From CADEER01 sp965216585 (GTDB lineage: Bacteria; Desulfobacterota; Binatia; HRBIN30; CADEER01), in contig CBDCGC010000003.1 of assembly GCA_965216585.1 (NCBI GenBank), forward strand, positions 3,224,001-3,288,000: a stretch of 64,000 nucleotides of DNA, written 5' to 3'. Numbering within the stretch: position 1 is the stretch's first letter; every line of letters starts with the position of its first letter. A program made the position numbers and the translations under genes. Below the pieces are notes generated by a model, which worked only from the letters and a program-made list of their open reading frames with translations, was not told the DNA's origin and made no database searches. This document shows, piece by piece, positions 60,806 through 64,000 of the stretch.

Positions 60806-61642
60806 ATGGAATTTCTGCGCCGCTATCGGGTGCTGGCGACGGCTTCGTCGCTGCTGCTGGTGTCGCTGCTGCTACTCTCGGTCAGTGCTCGGTCGCAGGC
60901 CTACCGCGATCCGGTCAGCGCCGCCGTGTTGGAGGTGTTCTCGCCGCTTCAGGGTGCCGTCGGGTGGGTCCGGCGCGGCCTTTCCAGTGTTTGGTTTGGC
61001 TACGTCTACCTGGTCGGCGCCGGGCGAGAGAACGAGGTCTTGCGCCTGCGCGTTTCCGAGCTCGAGGCGGATCTCGTTCGTCTTGGCGAGCTCGAGCAGA
61101 GCAACGCGCGGCTCTCGGAGTTGCTTCGCTTTCGCGCGCGCTTGCGCGGCGCGGTGCTCGGTGCGCGAGTCATCGGTCGCGATCCGCAGCCGGGGTTCCA
61201 TTCCTTCGTCATCGATCTCGGAGAGCGCGATGGCGTGCGCTCGGGGCTGGCGGTTTTGGCCCCGCGGGGTGTCGTCGGGCGGATCACCGAGGTGCGCCGG
61301 CGCGCCTCGCGGGTGATGTTGTTGACGGCCAACGATAGCGGCATCGATGCAGTGGTGCAGCGCAGTCGGGCACGCGGCATCGTGCAGGGGACGCGCGACG
61401 GTGGGGCGCGAATGAGCTACCTGCGTCGCGACGTCGACGTCGTGTCGGGCGATCTGGTGGTGTCGTCGGGACTCGACGGGATCTTTCCGAAAGGGGTGCG
61501 GATCGGCGTCGTGGCAGAACTACGCCTCGAACACCGCGGATTGCTGCACTCAGCCGAAATCGAACCGAGTGTGCAATTGGATGAGCTCGAGGAAGTTCTG
61601 GTCGTCGACGCCGCGACGGTGCTCGAAAGCGCGGAGGAGTGA
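60806..61642 (+). CDS. mreC: Rod shape-determining protein MreC
   Basis: A 278-residue bitopic membrane protein: one N-terminal helix (VLATASSLLLVSLLLLSV), a coiled coil (ENEVLRLRVSELEADLVRL) and two periplasmic beta barrels (VIGRDPQPGFHSFVIDLGE, VMLLTANDSGIDAVVQ, GDLVVSSGLDGIFPKGVRIG). It links MreB to penicillin-binding protein 2. Begins 73 bp after mreB and its stop overlaps the mreD start. Confidence 0.94.
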   Translation: MEFLRRYRVLATASSLLLVSLLLLSVSARSQAYRDPVSAAVLEVFSPLQGAVGWVRRGLSSVWFGYVYLVGAGRENEVLRLRVSELEADLVRLGELEQSNARLSELLRFRARLRGAVLGARVIGRDPQPGFHSFVIDLGERDGVRSGLAVLAPRGVVGRITEVRRRASRVMLLTANDSGIDAVVQRSRARGIVQGTRDGGARMSYLRRDVDVVSGDLVVSSGLDGIFPKGVRIGVVAELRLEHRGLLHSAEIEPSVQLDELEEVLVVDAATVLESAEE

Positions 61643-62139
61643 TGCGGGCGTTTCTCGTCATCGTCCTCGTCGCCTGTGTCGGTCTGCTCCTGCAGTCGAC
61701 TTTCTTTCACGACGTCGGCTTGGGGCGCATCGTCCCCGACGTCCTTCTCGTCCTGTGTGTCTACCTCGGCCTCAACCAACACTCGATCGCCGGCGCCAGT
61801 GGGGCGTTCCTGCTCGGCTACCTTCAGGACGCCGCTTCGGCAAGTCCCGCAGGCCTCAGCTCGTGTGGAATGTTGGTCGTCTTTGTGCTTGTCTATCTTA
61901 CCTGTCGTCGGTTGTGGGTGGACAATGTGGTGTCGAAGGTGGTGTTGGTGTTTCTGGCGTCCTTGGTCAAGGCAGCAGTGGTGTTTGCCCTGCTCCTGAT
62001 CTTCCTTCCGGGCGGCTTCGATCGGTCTGGCGGTATCGGTTCGGTGATGTTGCAAAGTGCGGTTTCTGCGTCGATTGCGCCGGCGGTGTTTTGGCTCCTG
62101 GCGACGACGGGGATACGCTCCAATCGCGAGGCGGAGTGA
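61642..62139 (+). CDS. mreD: Rod shape-determining protein MreD
   Basis: A 165-residue integral membrane protein with about five helices (AFLVIVLVACVGLLLQSTFF, IVPDVLLVLCVYLGLNQ, SSCGMLVVFVLVYLTCRRLW). GFLLGYLQDAxS-type motif is present as AFLLGYLQDAASASPAGLS, which is diagnostic for MreD. Its ATG shares one base with the mreC stop. Stop and mrdA start are 3 bp apart. Confidence 0.92.
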   Translation: MRAFLVIVLVACVGLLLQSTFFHDVGLGRIVPDVLLVLCVYLGLNQHSIAGASGAFLLGYLQDAASASPAGLSSCGMLVVFVLVYLTCRRLWVDNVVSKVVLVFLASLVKAAVVFALLLIFLPGGFDRSGGIGSVMLQSAVSASIAPAVFWLLATTGIRSNREAE

Positions 62140-62142
62140 GCG

Positions 62143-63981
62143 ATGTTCGGCTCGCACGAGGTTCCCGCGGAGTTGCGGCGCCGGTTGGCGTACGCGTCTG
62201 CGGCGGCCTCGCTGGCGCTCCTCCTGCTCCTCTTGCGGTTGTGGTCTCTCCAGGTCTTGCAGGGGGAAGAGCTCGCTTCGCTGTCGGAGAACAACCGGAT
62301 CCGCTTGCGGCGCATCACGGCGACGCGCGGCCGTATCGTCGATCGCTATGATCGCGTGCTGGTCGAGAGCGAAGCGTCGTACGATGCCGTGTTGGTTCCG
62401 GAGGATACGCCCGAGCTCGAGGATACCGTCGAAACGCTCGCCCACTTTTTGCAGCAGAGTGCTGCGGATACGACAGCCGTCCTCGAGCGCGCAGCGGGGC
62501 GGCCGCGCTTTCAGGAAGTCGTCGTCAAGCGCGATCTCGAATGGGAGGAGGTCGTCGCGATCGAAACACACCAGACCGAGCTGCCGGGTGTCAGTGTGAG
62601 GATCGTGCCGAAGCGATTCTACCCGGAAGGGGCGACGCTGGCGCACGTGCTGGGTTATGTCGGCGAGGTGTCGAAGGAGGACCTGCGTCGATCGAACGCT
62701 TTCCGCGGTGGGGATTTGATTGGCAAGTCGGGTTTGGAGCAGGTGTTTGACGAACAGCTTCGCGGTGTCAACGGCGGCCGGCACGTCGAGGTCAACGCCG
62801 TCGGGCGCGAACTGAGGGTACTCGATCAGGTGGACGCGTTGGCCGGACACACGTTGGTCCTGGCGATCGACCTCGATCTACAGCGAGCGGCAGAAAGCGC
62901 CCTCGGCGATCACGTTGGGGCCGTCGTGGCGCTCGACCCGGCATCGGGCGACGTCCTCGCCATGGCCAGTCGCCCCTCCTTCGACCCGAACCTCTTCACC
63001 GGCGGGTTGCTCGACAGCGAGTGGCAGAAGTTGGTGGAGCATCCGCGCAAACCGATGTCACCGCGCGCGTTTCGCGGACAATACCCGCCCGGGTCGACGT
63101 TCAAATTCGTCGTCGCTGCGGCCGCTCTCCAGGAAGGCGTCATCAATCCCTTCACCAAGATCCACTGCAACGGCAAGCATCGCTTCGGCCGGCGTGATTT
63201 CCGCTGTTGGCGGAGGGGTGGGCACGGCTTCGTCAACGTCGTCGGTGCGCTGGCGCAGTCGTGCGACGTGTTCTTCTACCAGATCGGACAAAAGCTCGGT
63301 GTCAATACGATCGCTCGCTATGCCCGCTCCTTCGGACTGGGTGCACCGACTGGAGTCGCACTGCGCCACGAAAAGGGCGGGTTGATTCCCGACAAGACCT
63401 GGAAGCGCAAGCATCGCAAGGAGCCGTGGTATCCCGGTGAGACCTTGCCGGTTGCGATTGGCCAGGGCTACGTGAGCGCGACGCCGTTGCAGATGGCCCA
63501 TGCGGTGGCGGCGCTTGCCGTCGGCAAGCGCTACCGGCCGCGCCTGGTCCTCCGCATGGAGGGACCGGAAGAAGAAACTGTGAGGTCGTTCGCGCCCGAG
63601 CTACTCGGCGAAATCGACCTGCGCGAAGGGGTCTTGAAAGAGGTGCGGGAGGGGTTGGTTCGCGTCGTCCACGATCCGCGCGGCACCGGGCGGCGCGCCG
63701 CTGTCGAGGGGCTTAGCGTTGCCGGCAAGACGGGCACCTCGCAGGTCGTTTCGATGGGTCGCAAGCGGCGTTCTTCGTCGGAGCTTCCGTGGCAGCAGCG
63801 CGACCACGCCTGGTTCGTCGCCTTTGCTCCGCCGCAGGAGCCGGAGATCGCCTTGGCGGTGCTGATCGAGCACGCCGAGGGCGGTGGCGGCAAGATCGCT
63901 GCGCCGGTGGCGGCAAACGTGTTGCGCGAGCGCCAGCGTATCGAGCGCGAACGCGAACCGGTGCGGTATGCTCAGAATTGA
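62143..63981 (+). CDS. mrdA: Penicillin-binding protein 2 (elongasome transpeptidase)
   Basis: A 612-residue class B PBP that cross-links peptidoglycan during elongation. One membrane helix (ASLALLLLLLRLWSLQVL), the PBP dimer/pedestal domain (RITATRGRIVDRYDRVLVE, LAHVLGYVGEVSKEDL), then the transpeptidase: Ser318 in PPGSTFKFVV with Lys321, SCD at 373-375 (QSCDVFFYQ) and KTGTSQV at 529-535. All active-site motifs are intact. It partners RodA, whose gene overlaps its end by 14 bp. Confidence 0.96.
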   Translation: MFGSHEVPAELRRRLAYASAAASLALLLLLLRLWSLQVLQGEELASLSENNRIRLRRITATRGRIVDRYDRVLVESEASYDAVLVPEDTPELEDTVETLAHFLQQSAADTTAVLERAAGRPRFQEVVVKRDLEWEEVVAIETHQTELPGVSVRIVPKRFYPEGATLAHVLGYVGEVSKEDLRRSNAFRGGDLIGKSGLEQVFDEQLRGVNGGRHVEVNAVGRELRVLDQVDALAGHTLVLAIDLDLQRAAESALGDHVGAVVALDPASGDVLAMASRPSFDPNLFTGGLLDSEWQKLVEHPRKPMSPRAFRGQYPPGSTFKFVVAAAALQEGVINPFTKIHCNGKHRFGRRDFRCWRRGGHGFVNVVGALAQSCDVFFYQIGQKLGVNTIARYARSFGLGAPTGVALRHEKGGLIPDKTWKRKHRKEPWYPGETLPVAIGQGYVSATPLQMAHAVAALAVGKRYRPRLVLRMEGPEEETVRSFAPELLGEIDLREGVLKEVREGLVRVVHDPRGTGRRAAVEGLSVAGKTGTSQVVSMGRKRRSSSELPWQQRDHAWFVAFAPPQEPEIALAVLIEHAEGGGGKIAAPVAANVLRERQRIEREREPVRYAQN

Positions 63982-64000
63982 CAGACGTCTGGTGGCCAAC
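63968..64000 (+). CDS. rodA: RodA (start only, cut by window edge)
   Basis: The first 11 codons (MLRIDRRLVAN) open within the end of mrdA, in a different frame. The order mreBCD-mrdA-rodA and the RIDRRL start typical of RodA make the assignment likely; RodA is the SEDS glycosyltransferase paired with PBP2. Confidence 0.75.
   Translation, partial: MLRIDRRLVAN

Overview
This window looks like chromosomal DNA of a high-GC, Gram-negative, mostly aerobic or respiratory bacterium in the broad deltaproteobacterial / Myxococcota / Binatota neighbourhood. That placement is inference. It rests on the gene mix (SCP-x thiolase, amidohydrolase-2, F420-type LLM oxidoreductase, DUF1329, DUF3604, phytanoyl-CoA dioxygenase, Bor-like lipoproteins, choice-of-anchor and Cys-rich surface proteins), on frequent GTG/TTG starts, and on periplasmic and outer-membrane functions. 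I saw no rRNA, tRNA or CRISPR array.

Left part (1-16 kb) is accessory DNA. An IS21-type transposase gene (cut by the window edge) sits against the 3' end of an Rhs gene, which is followed by a small gene that may encode its immunity protein. Then come a Fic protein, a decayed vapBC pair, an autonomous nucleotidyltransferase-fold gene and three copies of a dispersed repeat. A metabolic block follows on the minus strand: amidohydrolase, DUF3604 protein, SCP-x thiolase and gpsA. Next are 40-bp tandem repeats, a complete IS with 12-18 bp inverted ends, a GxxExxY gene, and a group II intron that split a GxxExxY-associated flanking repeat. The intron's own maturase gene is broken by a 37-bp tandem expansion.

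Middle part (16-31 kb): a histidine phosphatase and a zinc-ribbon protein; a 1378-residue subtilase/FG-GAP exported protein; a winged-helix + GHKL ATPase + DUF4325 regulator with two perfect palindromes at its start; a phytanoyl-CoA dioxygenase; a MazEF-like pair; a 1568-residue secreted beta-lactamase-fold protein with CARDB, Calx-beta, GEVED and anchor domains; and an MFS transporter. The 3' ends of the dioxygenase and the transporter are both duplicated, and the two fragments meet around a palindromic element. The convergent junction of these two genes therefore exists twice, each time enclosing different cargo.

Right part (31-64 kb) is denser and more conserved: a moaB-membrane protein-moaD-moaE-dihaem lipoprotein operon, a PcrA/UvrD helicase, signal peptidase I, an FG-GAP/dockerin protein beside a Thr/Pro-repeat DUF11 protein, peroxiredoxin, LLM oxidoreductase, DUF1329 protein, Nudix hydrolase, a J-domain membrane protein, a Gfo/Idh/MocA oxidoreductase, a ClC channel, two tandem Bor-like lipoproteins, larC, biotin genes bioD/bioA/bioF, radA, a PpiD-type foldase, and the cell-shape operon mreB-mreC-mreD-mrdA-rodA (rodA cut by the right edge).

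A theme across the accessory half is that several small regulators and toxins (Fic, nucleotidyltransferase, GHKL regulator, MazE) have repeats or palindromes directly against the start codon, a -10-like hexamer only about 6-8 nt upstream of it, and no ribosome-binding site. This suggests leaderless, self-controlled genes.
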